Below, piece after piece: positions 46,809 to 55,248 of a stretch of DNA of 64,000 nt (the first letter of the stretch is position 1; each line of letters opens with the position of its first letter). Under the pieces are notes generated by a model, which saw nothing but the letters and a program-made list of their open reading frames with translations, did no database searches and was not told the origin of the DNA. The stretch is from Allohahella marinimesophila (GTDB lineage Bacteria > Pseudomonadota > Gammaproteobacteria > Pseudomonadales > Oleiphilaceae), in assembly GCF_039538005.1 (NCBI RefSeq), contig NZ_BAABBO010000009.1:372001-436000 (forward strand), read 5' to 3'. The translations under genes were made by a program, and so were the position numbers.

Positions 46809-48086
46809 ATGAACGAAATGAATGACCTCTTCCGTATGTCTGCCGTCCAGGCAGACAGCACGGCGCCTTGTGCGCTGCATGATCAGAATAGAACCCAAGA
46901 CCCCTCCGAATCGAGATCGCGTTTGAGCGACACCCATCGCCGCTGGCTGCTGCTCGTCAACTCGAGAGGCTTCGGCCCCGTCAAGCTCGCGCTGGCAGCC
47001 GAGATGATCCAGAAGGGCTTAGTGTTACCTGGAAACGCCTTTCAGAGCTGCGGGCAGGCGACCGCGCTTTCTCCCGCTGAGTGTGCCCGGGTGCGGCGCT
47101 GCATGACCGGGAGCGAAGTGGCGGATACGCTGACAGCTGAAACGATTGAGGTGGTGTCGAGCTGGCTTGATTCGGCCGCAGATCACAGCCTCATGACGCT
47201 TCTGGATCACGACTACCCGCCACTCCTGAAGCAGTTGAAAAATCCGCCGCCGGTTCTCTATCTCAAGGGTGAGCGGGATCTGCTCGCCTTTCCGCAAATC
47301 GCTATCGTCGGTTCACGCCGAGCCAGTCGGCAGGGCCTGCACGTCGCCAAGGCCTTTGCGAAGGAGTTGAGCGCGCATGGCTTTATCGTCACCAGCGGAC
47401 TCGCCCTGGGCATTGATACAGCGGCGCATCAAGGGAGTGCCGACACACGCACCATTGCGGTGTTGGGGTGTGGCACCGATGTCTTCTATCCGCCGGCGAA
47501 CAAACCGCTACAAATGGCCATTGCGCACAATGGGCTACTGGTCAGTGAATTTCTCCCAGGCACGCAACCGGCGCCACATCACTTCCCGAAGCGCAATCGC
47601 ATCATTGCCGGACTCTGCCTGGGTACGCTGGTCGTGGAAGCGGGCGTTCGCAGCGGGTCGTTGCATACCGCCCTGGCTGCGCTCGATCTTGGGCGCGAGG
47701 TCATGGCCATTCCGGGGTCGATCTACAGTACCGAGTCGCGCGGGTGTCATTCGCTCATCAAACAGGGCGCGGCCCTGGTCGAGACGGCCAGGGACATCGT
47801 TCAGAGACTAGCAGGGGCATTCGAAACATATCGTGTATTGCACGGCCTTGAGCATCAGCCCGATTGGGTTGAAACGGCGTCAGCCGGTTCGAACAGTCTC
47901 ACCCATGAGGGGATGGACCAACAGGTCCTCAATGCACTGTCTGCGCCAAAGGATCTCGACGAACTGGTGGCCGATACAGGGCTAGACGTCAGTGAGCTGA
48001 TGCAGACACTGTTGTCGCTCGAGCTCGACGATGTCGTGATTCAGGACGGAGGGCGTTATCAACGGACCGAGTTTCAGCTAAAGTAG
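46809..48086 (+). CDS. dprA: DNA-processing protein DprA (Smf)
   Basis: Binds incoming single-stranded DNA and loads RecA during transformation. The 425-aa protein has an N-terminal SAM-like region and the Rossmann-type core with IVGSRRASRQG, TSGLALGIDTAAHQG, LGCGTDVFYPPAN and PKRNRIIAGL. A C-terminal winged-helix domain follows (about 360-425). The first 45 residues are poorly conserved. It lies between the LysM gene and tsaC. Confidence 0.95.
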   Translation: MNEMNDLFRMSAVQADSTAPCALHDQNRTQDPSESRSRLSDTHRRWLLLVNSRGFGPVKLALAAEMIQKGLVLPGNAFQSCGQATALSPAECARVRRCMTGSEVADTLTAETIEVVSSWLDSAADHSLMTLLDHDYPPLLKQLKNPPPVLYLKGERDLLAFPQIAIVGSRRASRQGLHVAKAFAKELSAHGFIVTSGLALGIDTAAHQGSADTRTIAVLGCGTDVFYPPANKPLQMAIAHNGLLVSEFLPGTQPAPHHFPKRNRIIAGLCLGTLVVEAGVRSGSLHTALAALDLGREVMAIPGSIYSTESRGCHSLIKQGAALVETARDIVQRLAGAFETYRVLHGLEHQPDWVETASAGSNSLTHEGMDQQVLNALSAPKDLDELVADTGLDVSELMQTLLSLELDDVVIQDGGRYQRTEFQLK

Positions 48087-48115
48087 CCAATCCTGTTCCA
48101 GCGGCCCGAACTACC

Positions 48116-48700
48116 ATGCGATTTGCGCTTCCTCTACTACTGAAAGCTGTCGACCACGTGAAAAAAGGCGGTATCGTCGCATATCCTACCGAAAGTGTGT
48201 GGGGCCTGGGTTGCGACCCGATGAATCAACAGGCACTGGAGAACTTGCTGGCGCTGAAGCAGCGGGACTGGCGCAAGGGCTTGATTCTCATATCCGGTCA
48301 GGCCGCTCATTTTGATGATCTGCTCAATGCCGAGCAGACGAAGGGTGGCGCCAGACTCACGGCTGAAGCCAGGACAAAAATTGCATCGACCTGGCCTGGC
48401 CCAACCACCTGGCTCATTCCCTTGCCAAAAACCACGGCCTATTCACCACTGGTGTATGGTCAGCATTCCGCCATCGCAGCCAGAGTCACGACACATCCGC
48501 TCGTGGTTGAACTCACACGGTACCTCGACAGTCCAATCATTTCGACATCTGCCAACAGGGCTGGGCAGCCCGCGTTGAAAGGGCGGCTGCAGGTTCTGAA
48601 ATGTTTTGGTGATCAGGTATACTGCCTGCCTGGTGACACGCTTGGCTTCGACCGCCCATCCGCCATTTTTGATGCCCTGACCGGGCGTCAATTGCGCTGA
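48116..48700 (+). CDS. tsaC: Threonylcarbamoyl-AMP synthase (TsaC/YrdC)
   Basis: Makes threonylcarbamoyl-adenylate for the t6A37 tRNA modification. The 194-aa protein has the YrdC-fold motifs GGIVAYPTESVWGLGCDP, KQRDWRKGLILI and STSANRAGQPA. It starts 29 bp after dprA. Confidence 0.95.
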   Translation: MRFALPLLLKAVDHVKKGGIVAYPTESVWGLGCDPMNQQALENLLALKQRDWRKGLILISGQAAHFDDLLNAEQTKGGARLTAEARTKIASTWPGPTTWLIPLPKTTAYSPLVYGQHSAIAARVTTHPLVVELTRYLDSPIISTSANRAGQPALKGRLQVLKCFGDQVYCLPGDTLGFDRPSAIFDALTGRQLR

Positions 48701-48748
48701 CCGCTCATCGGAAAATGGTAGCCATCTTTTGAAGGAGTGTTCGAAGCG

Positions 48749-49654
48749 GTGCAGAAAGATCAAGTAAAAGCCTATCTGCTGAGTCTGCAGGACACCATCA
48801 GCCGTGGCCTTGAAGCCATCGACGGGCGTGCCTGCTTCGAGGAAGATCAATGGAGCAGACCCGAGGGCGGTGGGGGACGCTCAAGAGTCATGACCGAGGG
48901 GGCAGTCTTCGAAAAAGGCGGCATCAATTTTTCTCATGTGACTGGTGCCCAGCTACCCCCTTCCGCGACCGCCAATCGTCCCGAGCTTGCAGGTCGAGGC
49001 TTTGAAGCCATGGGCGTCTCGCTGGTGATGCATCCGCGCAACCCTTACGTACCTACATCGCATGCCAATGTCAGGTTTTTCATTGCTGAGCGTGAGGGTG
49101 AAGCCCCGGTATGGTGGTTTGGAGGCGGCTATGACCTCACACCCTATTATGGTTTCGATGAAGACTGCCGTCACTGGCATGCCACGGCAAAGGCGGCCTG
49201 CGATCCTTTCGGGCCAGAGGTCTATTCCGGTTACAAGGCCTGGTGCGACCGCTATTTTCATATCCGGCATCGCAACGAACCAAGAGGTATTGGTGGCCTG
49301 TTTTACGACGACCAGAACGAATGGGGCTTCGAGCGTAGCTTCGAGTTCATGCAGAGCATTGGCTCGAGTTACCTCGATGCCTATGTGCCTATCGTCGAAC
49401 GGCGGCGGTCAACTGATTTCGGGGAGAGAGAGCGGGACTTCCAGCTGTACCGTCGCGGACGCTATGTCGAATTCAATCTGGTCTACGACCGCGGCACCCT
49501 GTTCGGGCTTCAGAGTGGTGGCCGCACGGAGTCGATACTGATGTCGCTACCGCCATTAGTGCGCTGGGCCTACGACTGGGCGCCAGAGCCGGGTTCGCCG
49601 GAAGCGAAGCTCACCGATTACTATTTGACCGACAGAGACTGGTTAGCTGACTGA
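48749..49654 (+). CDS. hemF: Oxygen-dependent coproporphyrinogen-III oxidase
   Basis: Converts coproporphyrinogen III to protoporphyrinogen IX using O2 in haem synthesis. The 301-aa protein has the conserved NPYVPTSHANVRFF, WWFGGGYDLTPYY, PRGIGGLFYDD and LVYDRGTLFGLQSGGRTESILMSLPP. I start it at GTG 48749 because AGGAG at 48733-48737 overlaps the earlier in-frame GTG and the shorter N-terminus matches the family. It indicates aerobic growth. Confidence 0.96.
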   Translation: MQKDQVKAYLLSLQDTISRGLEAIDGRACFEEDQWSRPEGGGGRSRVMTEGAVFEKGGINFSHVTGAQLPPSATANRPELAGRGFEAMGVSLVMHPRNPYVPTSHANVRFFIAEREGEAPVWWFGGGYDLTPYYGFDEDCRHWHATAKAACDPFGPEVYSGYKAWCDRYFHIRHRNEPRGIGGLFYDDQNEWGFERSFEFMQSIGSSYLDAYVPIVERRRSTDFGERERDFQLYRRGRYVEFNLVYDRGTLFGLQSGGRTESILMSLPPLVRWAYDWAPEPGSPEAKLTDYYLTDRDWLAD

Positions 49655-49667
49655 AGGATTATGATTC

Positions 49668-50582
49668 ATGGACATGTACGCCGTCATCGGCCACCCGATC
49701 GCGCACAGTAAGTCGCCTAAGATACACGCCATGTTTGCGCAGCAGACTCGTCAGGATATGGAATATCTGGCGCTACAGGCACCGCTCGATGGCTTCAGGC
49801 AGACCGTCAGCGACTTTTTTGCCAAAGGTGGAAAGGGCGTAAACGTTACCGTGCCATTCAAGGAGCAGGCCCGCGCCTTCGCCACTGAATGCTCACTCGA
49901 AGCGGAATATTCCGGAGCAGTGAATACGCTCATGATCGGGCGGCCCGCCGGGTCTGCGAGTTTGCCAACGCCGGGTCGCTCGGCTGACGGACGTCGCGAG
50001 TCCGAGCCACGTTTCACCTACGGTCATAATACCGATGGTGAGGGGCTCGTGGCCGATCTGCAGACAAATATCGGTTTTCGCCTCGCCGGCCAGTCCGTAC
50101 TGCTGGTGGGTGCCGGCGGCGCTGCGAAAGGTTGCCTGCATCCACTGCTGGAGGCGGGCGTTTCACGTCTCACTGTCACCAACAGGTCGCCGTCAAAAGC
50201 CTTTGCGCTGGTGTCGATGGCCGCCGAGAATCGCAAGAGCCGACGTGCGGATGACAGCGTACTGGATGCGTGTGCACTGGCGGACACGGCGCATTTGACG
50301 ATGCGCCCCTACGACCTCATCATCAACGCCACTTCGGCGAGTCTGCAGGCAGACGTCCCTGATCTGCCGGTGGAACTCGTGCGCGCCGATCAATTGATCT
50401 ACGATATGATGTATAGCCATGACGACACTGCCTTCATTACCTGGTGCAAGCGACACGGTGCGACTCACTGTGCAGATGGCATTGGCATGCTGGTCGAACA
50501 GGCAGCCGCTGCGTTTCGTCTATGGCGCGGGGTGGTGCCTGATACTGCGCCCGTTCTCGAAGCGCTTCGTAAAGGTCTGTAA
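49668..50582 (+). CDS. aroE: Shikimate dehydrogenase (NADP+)
   Basis: Reduces 3-dehydroshikimate to shikimate in the aromatic amino acid pathway. The 304-aa protein has GHPIAHSKSPKIH, the catalytic Lys65 in NVTVPFKE, NTDGEG at 121-126, and the NADP motif LVGAGGAAKG. It is about 30 residues longer than usual. One low-complexity insert lies at about 91-117 before NTDG, and a second at about 185-205. It lies 13 bp after hemF. Confidence 0.95.
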   Translation: MDMYAVIGHPIAHSKSPKIHAMFAQQTRQDMEYLALQAPLDGFRQTVSDFFAKGGKGVNVTVPFKEQARAFATECSLEAEYSGAVNTLMIGRPAGSASLPTPGRSADGRRESEPRFTYGHNTDGEGLVADLQTNIGFRLAGQSVLLVGAGGAAKGCLHPLLEAGVSRLTVTNRSPSKAFALVSMAAENRKSRRADDSVLDACALADTAHLTMRPYDLIINATSASLQADVPDLPVELVRADQLIYDMMYSHDDTAFITWCKRHGATHCADGIGMLVEQAAAAFRLWRGVVPDTAPVLEALRKGL

Positions 50583-50643
50583 TAGTCAGGGCCGAATTGT
50601 CCTGTCTTCATTTTGATACAACTAAACAAAAAGGAGATCAACC

Positions 50644-50940
50644 GTGAGTGGACCTTCACAGCCAAAAGTCACTGACGAAGTCTGGGACGATGAGCGTGTC
50701 AGAAGCTTTCTGAATCTGAAGCCCTACGATGAAACCGATGAAGATTATCATGCACTTCAAAATGCGTATGAGTACATGAGAGCAGACGACTTCAGACGTT
50801 TTGTAAAATTCTTCCAGACAGCGGGTCGCAACCTGCATGCGAAGAATTTGAATGGCGAAACGCTGCTGCAGAGAATCGAGTCGCATGAAGCGGCCAGCGA
50901 TTATCGCGACATCCTGCGTGAGGCGACGAATAGCGCCTGA
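50644..50940 (+). CDS. Small PA4642-like protein
   Basis: A 98-aa acidic cytoplasmic protein starting at GTG with AGGAG upstream. The core (WDDERVRSFLNL, then DDFRRFVKFFQ, and ETLLQRIESH near the end) matches a small family of pseudomonad proteins (PA4642). The C-terminal half looks ankyrin-like (NLHAKNLNGETLL). The biochemical role is unknown. The next gene follows in the same reading frame just past its stop. Confidence 0.75.
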   Translation: MSGPSQPKVTDEVWDDERVRSFLNLKPYDETDEDYHALQNAYEYMRADDFRRFVKFFQTAGRNLHAKNLNGETLLQRIESHEAASDYRDILREATNSA

Positions 50941-51000
50941 CAATCAGGGCAGAGAGAGGTTTTTCTGCGCCTGAAGCGAAGCGCCGGTTTTGTACTGGCG

Positions 51001-54000
51001 TTGCTGCTATCACTGCTGCTCGGTCTCATCTGGCTGAGCATTGCCCTCTGGTTCACCAGCCCTTACTGGGTGCCTGCGCTGGTCGAGCGAGTCGGCCACG
51101 CTAATGGTTTCTCACTCAAGCTGAAACAGGTATCGCGACCGACGCTTGATGGTCTTCGCGTCGGCCAGTTGATGCTGGTGAACGAGTCCCTTGTGCTGAC
51201 AGTAGACGATCTCTCTGTCAGCTGGACTCATCCGAACAGTCCGAACAGTCGGCCCCCCTACACCTTGCTCCAGCGTATGCTGACGCTGCCGTCCATGGCA
51301 CGGGACCCCGAAAGCGATCTGTTATTGATAGCGGTTCAGGCCACACGTGTCGATCTGCAGTCAGGGCGTCGTCTGCCTATGATGTTGGTACCGCAGGATT
51401 CCACACCAGCCAGCTCAGAAGACCGGCAGGCACCGGTGCCCGAGCGTTCAGGTCGCAAGCTGGCGAAGCTTTTTGAAGCTTTGGGGCCCGAGCATACCGT
51501 CTATGCGCAGCCTCCCGGGTTTATCCCTGAGATTGATCTCCCCTTCGGACTACAGATCGATGCCACAGTGAAATTCGATCATCTTCAGGTCTCGGCAAAC
51601 ACTGGTGAAGCGGCTCGCGACTCTGATGTGTCTGAGCAACTGGGCTTTGTCAGCAAAGCGTTCTCGGCTCATGTCGGAGGGCTGGGCCATCGCCCGATGT
51701 TTCTGGCGCTAGCTACCGCCGGTGTATTGTCTCTGCCGTCTGTATGGCGGGAGTATGGCAAGGGCCATGACACCGCCCAGGATGGCGCGCTCTCCTTCTC
51801 GCTGGACCCGCAGTTCCCCCTTCGTATGGAAGCATCTATAGACCAGGAAGCGATGCGCCTGGACATACATTCAAGTCCACTGCAGGCGGCGCTGTCTCTT
51901 GGGCCTGATGCTGCGGATAACGCTGCCTGGCGATTAAGGGGGAATCTGGCGCTGTCCACGGCAGGCCTGGCCCCAGAGTTTTTGCTACCCGCCATCGGCC
52001 CGGTTTTCATGCAGCCGCTGCCATTGCGAATTAACGAGGCGGCTATGGAGCTGGACGCCGACATGTGGCTTGATGATAGTCTACTGCCTCACCCCATACA
52101 GCCCGAACGCGCTCATCTCTCTGCCGACGTGACGCTGGATGTGAGTGGGCCGCCAGGCCGTCTGCGCTTTGCCCAGACACTTCAGCTTGACCGGGAAGCT
52201 GACGGGCTCAAGCTCGATACCAGCCCCGGCGTCTATCGTCTGGAACCAATAGCCGCCTGGTGGCAGAACAATGCCTGGTTCCAGTCGACCGGGCTTCAAT
52301 CGACGGTGCTACAGCCCTGGCGAGTGGAACAAGGCGCAGTGAACTGTAGTGTCGAGCGCTGGCAATTGGCGGGCAGCAGTCTGCCAGACTGCAACTGGCC
52401 CCTTGGGCTCTCAGTCGAGGCTTCACAAAACAGCCTGGCGCTTCAACTGACACCAGGCGCTGGCCCGAAAGGCAACGCTTCGTCAGCCGACAGTTTCGCG
52501 CTGCCGTCCAGCCTGATACTCAGCCTGGCATCCTCAGGTCAGCAGCTTCATGAGCTACTTCCCAAGCGCTGGTCGCTGAACGGCGGCGTCGAGGTGCTGC
52601 GACCGCTGACGACGTCAGCAACTGATGTCTGGCAGATTGACCTGAACGACCTGGCGCTCAGCTTCAGCAATCTCGAGCGACCTGAGGGGAGCATCGACAG
52701 ACTCAATCTGAAGATTCCACAACTGCATCTCAGGCTTCCGCAACAGCGAGCAGCGGACGGCACATTTGTCCTTAAAGCTGAATCAATAGCCGGTAGTGGC
52801 GTTGCGGAACTGGATATGCAGGTGCGCAGTGAGCACCTGCCAGTATCAGAGCCTGTGCCCATAACAGCGAGTTTTGCTCTCGAAACCCTCAAACCGACGC
52901 GGGCGGGTAGTCCGGACATTCTGCTGGATGTGAAAGCGCTGGAGCTCGCAGGGCTGAAGCTGACTGCCAGGTTGCGAGCCGTGCCTGAAGACCGCAGCGC
53001 GGAAGGCACGCTGCGTCTGAGTGGGCAGCCAGACCGCACATTGCTGAATGCAGCGCTGGTCGATGCGGTGGGCGAGCTTGTGCCTGGCCTGGACGTGACA
53101 CCGGGCACGCTGCTCTTCAAAGGCGCGGTCGGACTTGATCTCTCCAGGCCCCAGCCACGCTGGTCTGCCGAGGGCTTGCTCGGTCTGCAGCAGTGGCAGG
53201 TTATCACTGAGAAGGCCGAAGCGAGGCGCCTCACTGTGAGCGCCAGCCTGGCGGCCAGCGAGCAGCGTGTACAGGTGTTCAGCGAGGGCGAGGCGTTGTC
53301 GACCGTCAGTGCCGATCTCACACTGCTCGGCCTGCCGTTTCCGGCAGCCTTCGTCAAGCTGACCACCGACCTGCTCTACGGTCCGGGACGCCCGCCGGGC
53401 AGCGACGCTGGCATTGTCGGCTCGGTCACCCTCACCAAGGCGAGGATCGGTGCTTTTCTTGGCGAAGCGAGCCTCGCTGATAGCGTGACCTTGCCCTTGC
53501 CACTGTCCCGGGTGAGTGAAGCCGACCCGCTGCACGTCCCCCTGCACTTGCGCGGTATCGACCTCGGTGCTCTGGTCGCACTCGAGAACGAGCATATCGA
53601 CGCCTCGGGAACGATCAGCGGCCGGCTTGGCCTGGTCTATACTGGAAGCAGTGTTCAGATTCCGGCTTCGGCACCGGGCCAGCTCACCGCTGATGGCGGT
53701 GGCCGAATTCAGCTGAAAGAAGCGGGTCAGTGGCAGAGCATGGCCGGTGGCAATCCGCAGTTGCTGTTCGCAGTCGGTGCCCTCGGCAATTTCCAATACG
53801 ATTCGTTGAAGACGAGTGTTATCTTCGACGACGACGAGTGGCTGAAGCTCGACCTGGAATTGCGGGGTCGGAATCCAGAGGTCATGGAAGCCAGGCCGAT
53901 TCACTACAACCTGAACGTCGAGACCAATATTCTCTCGCTATTGCAGAGTCTCGAAATGACCAAAAATCTGAGTGAGACCCTGGAACAGCGTCTGCTCAAA

Positions 54001-54012
54001 GCCTACGAATAG
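51001..54012 (+). CDS. ydbH: YdbH-like large envelope protein (intermembrane-transport family)
   Basis: In E. coli, YdbH is an AsmA-like bridge that, with YnbE, moves phospholipids between inner and outer membranes. This 1003-aa (or longer) protein has an N-terminal membrane anchor and a very long beta-rich periplasmic region. Its C-terminal part (GRIQLKEAG, LKLDLELRGRNPEV, YNLNVETNI) resembles YdbH. TTG 51001 lies inside the hydrophobic segment and lacks a ribosome-binding site. The frame is open back to 50941 and encodes LRLKRSAGF directly upstream, so the true start is probably a CTG at 50965 or 50971. YnbE and YdbL homologues follow directly. Confidence 0.85.
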   Translation: MLLSLLLGLIWLSIALWFTSPYWVPALVERVGHANGFSLKLKQVSRPTLDGLRVGQLMLVNESLVLTVDDLSVSWTHPNSPNSRPPYTLLQRMLTLPSMARDPESDLLLIAVQATRVDLQSGRRLPMMLVPQDSTPASSEDRQAPVPERSGRKLAKLFEALGPEHTVYAQPPGFIPEIDLPFGLQIDATVKFDHLQVSANTGEAARDSDVSEQLGFVSKAFSAHVGGLGHRPMFLALATAGVLSLPSVWREYGKGHDTAQDGALSFSLDPQFPLRMEASIDQEAMRLDIHSSPLQAALSLGPDAADNAAWRLRGNLALSTAGLAPEFLLPAIGPVFMQPLPLRINEAAMELDADMWLDDSLLPHPIQPERAHLSADVTLDVSGPPGRLRFAQTLQLDREADGLKLDTSPGVYRLEPIAAWWQNNAWFQSTGLQSTVLQPWRVEQGAVNCSVERWQLAGSSLPDCNWPLGLSVEASQNSLALQLTPGAGPKGNASSADSFALPSSLILSLASSGQQLHELLPKRWSLNGGVEVLRPLTTSATDVWQIDLNDLALSFSNLERPEGSIDRLNLKIPQLHLRLPQQRAADGTFVLKAESIAGSGVAELDMQVRSEHLPVSEPVPITASFALETLKPTRAGSPDILLDVKALELAGLKLTARLRAVPEDRSAEGTLRLSGQPDRTLLNAALVDAVGELVPGLDVTPGTLLFKGAVGLDLSRPQPRWSAEGLLGLQQWQVITEKAEARRLTVSASLAASEQRVQVFSEGEALSTVSADLTLLGLPFPAAFVKLTTDLLYGPGRPPGSDAGIVGSVTLTKARIGAFLGEASLADSVTLPLPLSRVSEADPLHVPLHLRGIDLGALVALENEHIDASGTISGRLGLVYTGSSVQIPASAPGQLTADGGGRIQLKEAGQWQSMAGGNPQLLFAVGALGNFQYDSLKTSVIFDDDEWLKLDLELRGRNPEVMEARPIHYNLNVETNILSLLQSLEMTKNLSETLEQRLLKAYE

Positions 54013-54033
54013 CGTTTTAACAGGAGTGGTTTC

Positions 54034-54240
54034 ATGTCAGCAGGCCAACGCTCAGTGTCTGTTTCGATCTTGATAGCGGGCCTTTGGCTGCTTGGGCTCA
54101 GTGCCTGCACGCCAAGGGTCGAGCTTGCAGCGTCCGAACCGATCACCATCAATCTGAACGTCAAGATTGAGCACGAAGTCAGGGTTCGCGTCGAAAAGGA
54201 TCTGGAAAATCTGTTTGATGAAGAAGATGATATTTTCTGA
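54034..54240 (+). CDS. ynbE: YnbE-like outer-membrane lipoprotein
   Basis: A 68-aa lipoprotein with lipobox LSAC (lipidated Cys25) and the conserved tail PITINLNVKIEHEVRVRVEKDLE. In E. coli YnbE forms the outer-membrane end of the YdbH bridge. It lies between ydbH and ydbL as in enterobacteria. Confidence 0.9.
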   Translation: MSAGQRSVSVSILIAGLWLLGLSACTPRVELAASEPITINLNVKIEHEVRVRVEKDLENLFDEEDDIF

Positions 54241-54288
54241 TTGTTGGGCGGCCATATGCCAGTCTTTCAGCCATTTTTGGAGAGTCTT

Positions 54289-54633
54289 ATGATTGTCGCA
54301 CGATTGCTTAACCGGTTCAGATCTCTTGCCGTCCTGCCGTTTATCGCCATGTTGAGTCTTCAGGCCTGGGCGCTTGATCTTGAATCTGCGAAGGCTCAGG
54401 GTCTGGTTGGGGAGCAGCCGAATGGTTATCTCGCTGCCGTGGTTACCAGCCCCGAGGCAGAAGCACTTGTGCAGGAGATCAACGCCAAACGTGAAGACGC
54501 TTACGTTCGCGTTGCAGAGAAAAACAAGATAGAGGTCAGCAAGGTGGGCGCGCTTGCAGGCAAGAAGTTGATCGAGAAATCAGAGCCTGGTCATTTCGTT
54601 CGCCTGCCAAACGGTCAATGGCAGAAACTCTGA
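54289..54633 (+). CDS. ydbL: YdbL-like periplasmic protein (DUF1318)
   Basis: A 114-aa secreted protein (signal peptide ends LQAWA). The mature part has AKAQGLVGEQPNGYLAAV, INAKREDAYVRVAEKN and the C-terminal GHFVRLPNGQWQKL of the DUF1318 family. YdbL is proposed to assist the YdbH-YnbE bridge. ATG 54289 follows GGAGAG; an in-frame TTG at 54241 is less likely. Confidence 0.9.
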   Translation: MIVARLLNRFRSLAVLPFIAMLSLQAWALDLESAKAQGLVGEQPNGYLAAVVTSPEAEALVQEINAKREDAYVRVAEKNKIEVSKVGALAGKKLIEKSEPGHFVRLPNGQWQKL

Positions 54634-54636
54634 TAG

Positions 54637-55146
54637 TCAGCGCTGTTTGCTCACGCCAAAACCATTGTCGTAGACTGAAAAGGCGGTACCGGTTTCAACA
54701 AAGAATCGGCTGCCTTTCCTGACCACTACCAGTCTGAGCAATTCCTCCTCGCTCGGCATCGAAGCCAGTTCCAGTTGCCACAGCTTGCCGGATTCGGCGG
54801 TCTCTCCCTGTGCCGGGCGCATGATGGTGGGTGGTTCCTGGACTTCCGTCCCGATCTGAACAAAGGCTGCGTCGATCGCATGGCTCGAGGTCAGCGAAAG
54901 GGCGGGCCTTTCAGCGTCGAAACGAAGCGTAATGAGCAGATCGCCATTCTCCAGTTCACACAGACCACTTTCATATCGACAGTTGGAATGCGCCACGAGT
55001 GGGTAACTCTCGTCCACCTCAGGCAGCGCGGGTTTTTCGGAGACCATGGCATCAGTGCCCAGATACGCCAGTATGGCGAGTATGGGAGCCACGATCATGG
55101 CAATCACGACATGTTTATTGGTGAGTAAGCTGAAGGCTGCATTCAT
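54637..55146 (-). CDS. Hypothetical single-pass membrane protein
   Basis: I do not recognise a family. The 169-aa protein has one membrane helix (about 13-31), then a periplasmic-looking domain with two close cysteines (NCRYESGLCEL, about 55-65) that could form a disulfide. It is tail-to-tail with ydbL, with only 3 bp between stops, and shares no obvious operon. Confidence 0.65.
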   Translation of the reverse strand: MNAAFSLLTNKHVVIAMIVAPILAILAYLGTDAMVSEKPALPEVDESYPLVAHSNCRYESGLCELENGDLLITLRFDAERPALSLTSSHAIDAAFVQIGTEVQEPPTIMRPAQGETAESGKLWQLELASMPSEEELLRLVVVRKGSRFFVETGTAFSVYDNGFGVSKQR

Positions 55147-55248
55147 GGGCTGGTCTTGAATCGAATAGCGCGTGGATATTGCTGGAGGGCAGAGTGTATC
55201 GATCCGCGCGGCGGAAGGGAAACCGCACGGACCGGGGGTGGGGAGGGG

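Noticed and set aside
48150..48165. CCACGTGAAA near the tsaC start as a sixth parS
   Set aside because: The left arm lacks the TGTT half and there is no inverted symmetry beyond the CACGTG core; about 12 of 16 matches only.
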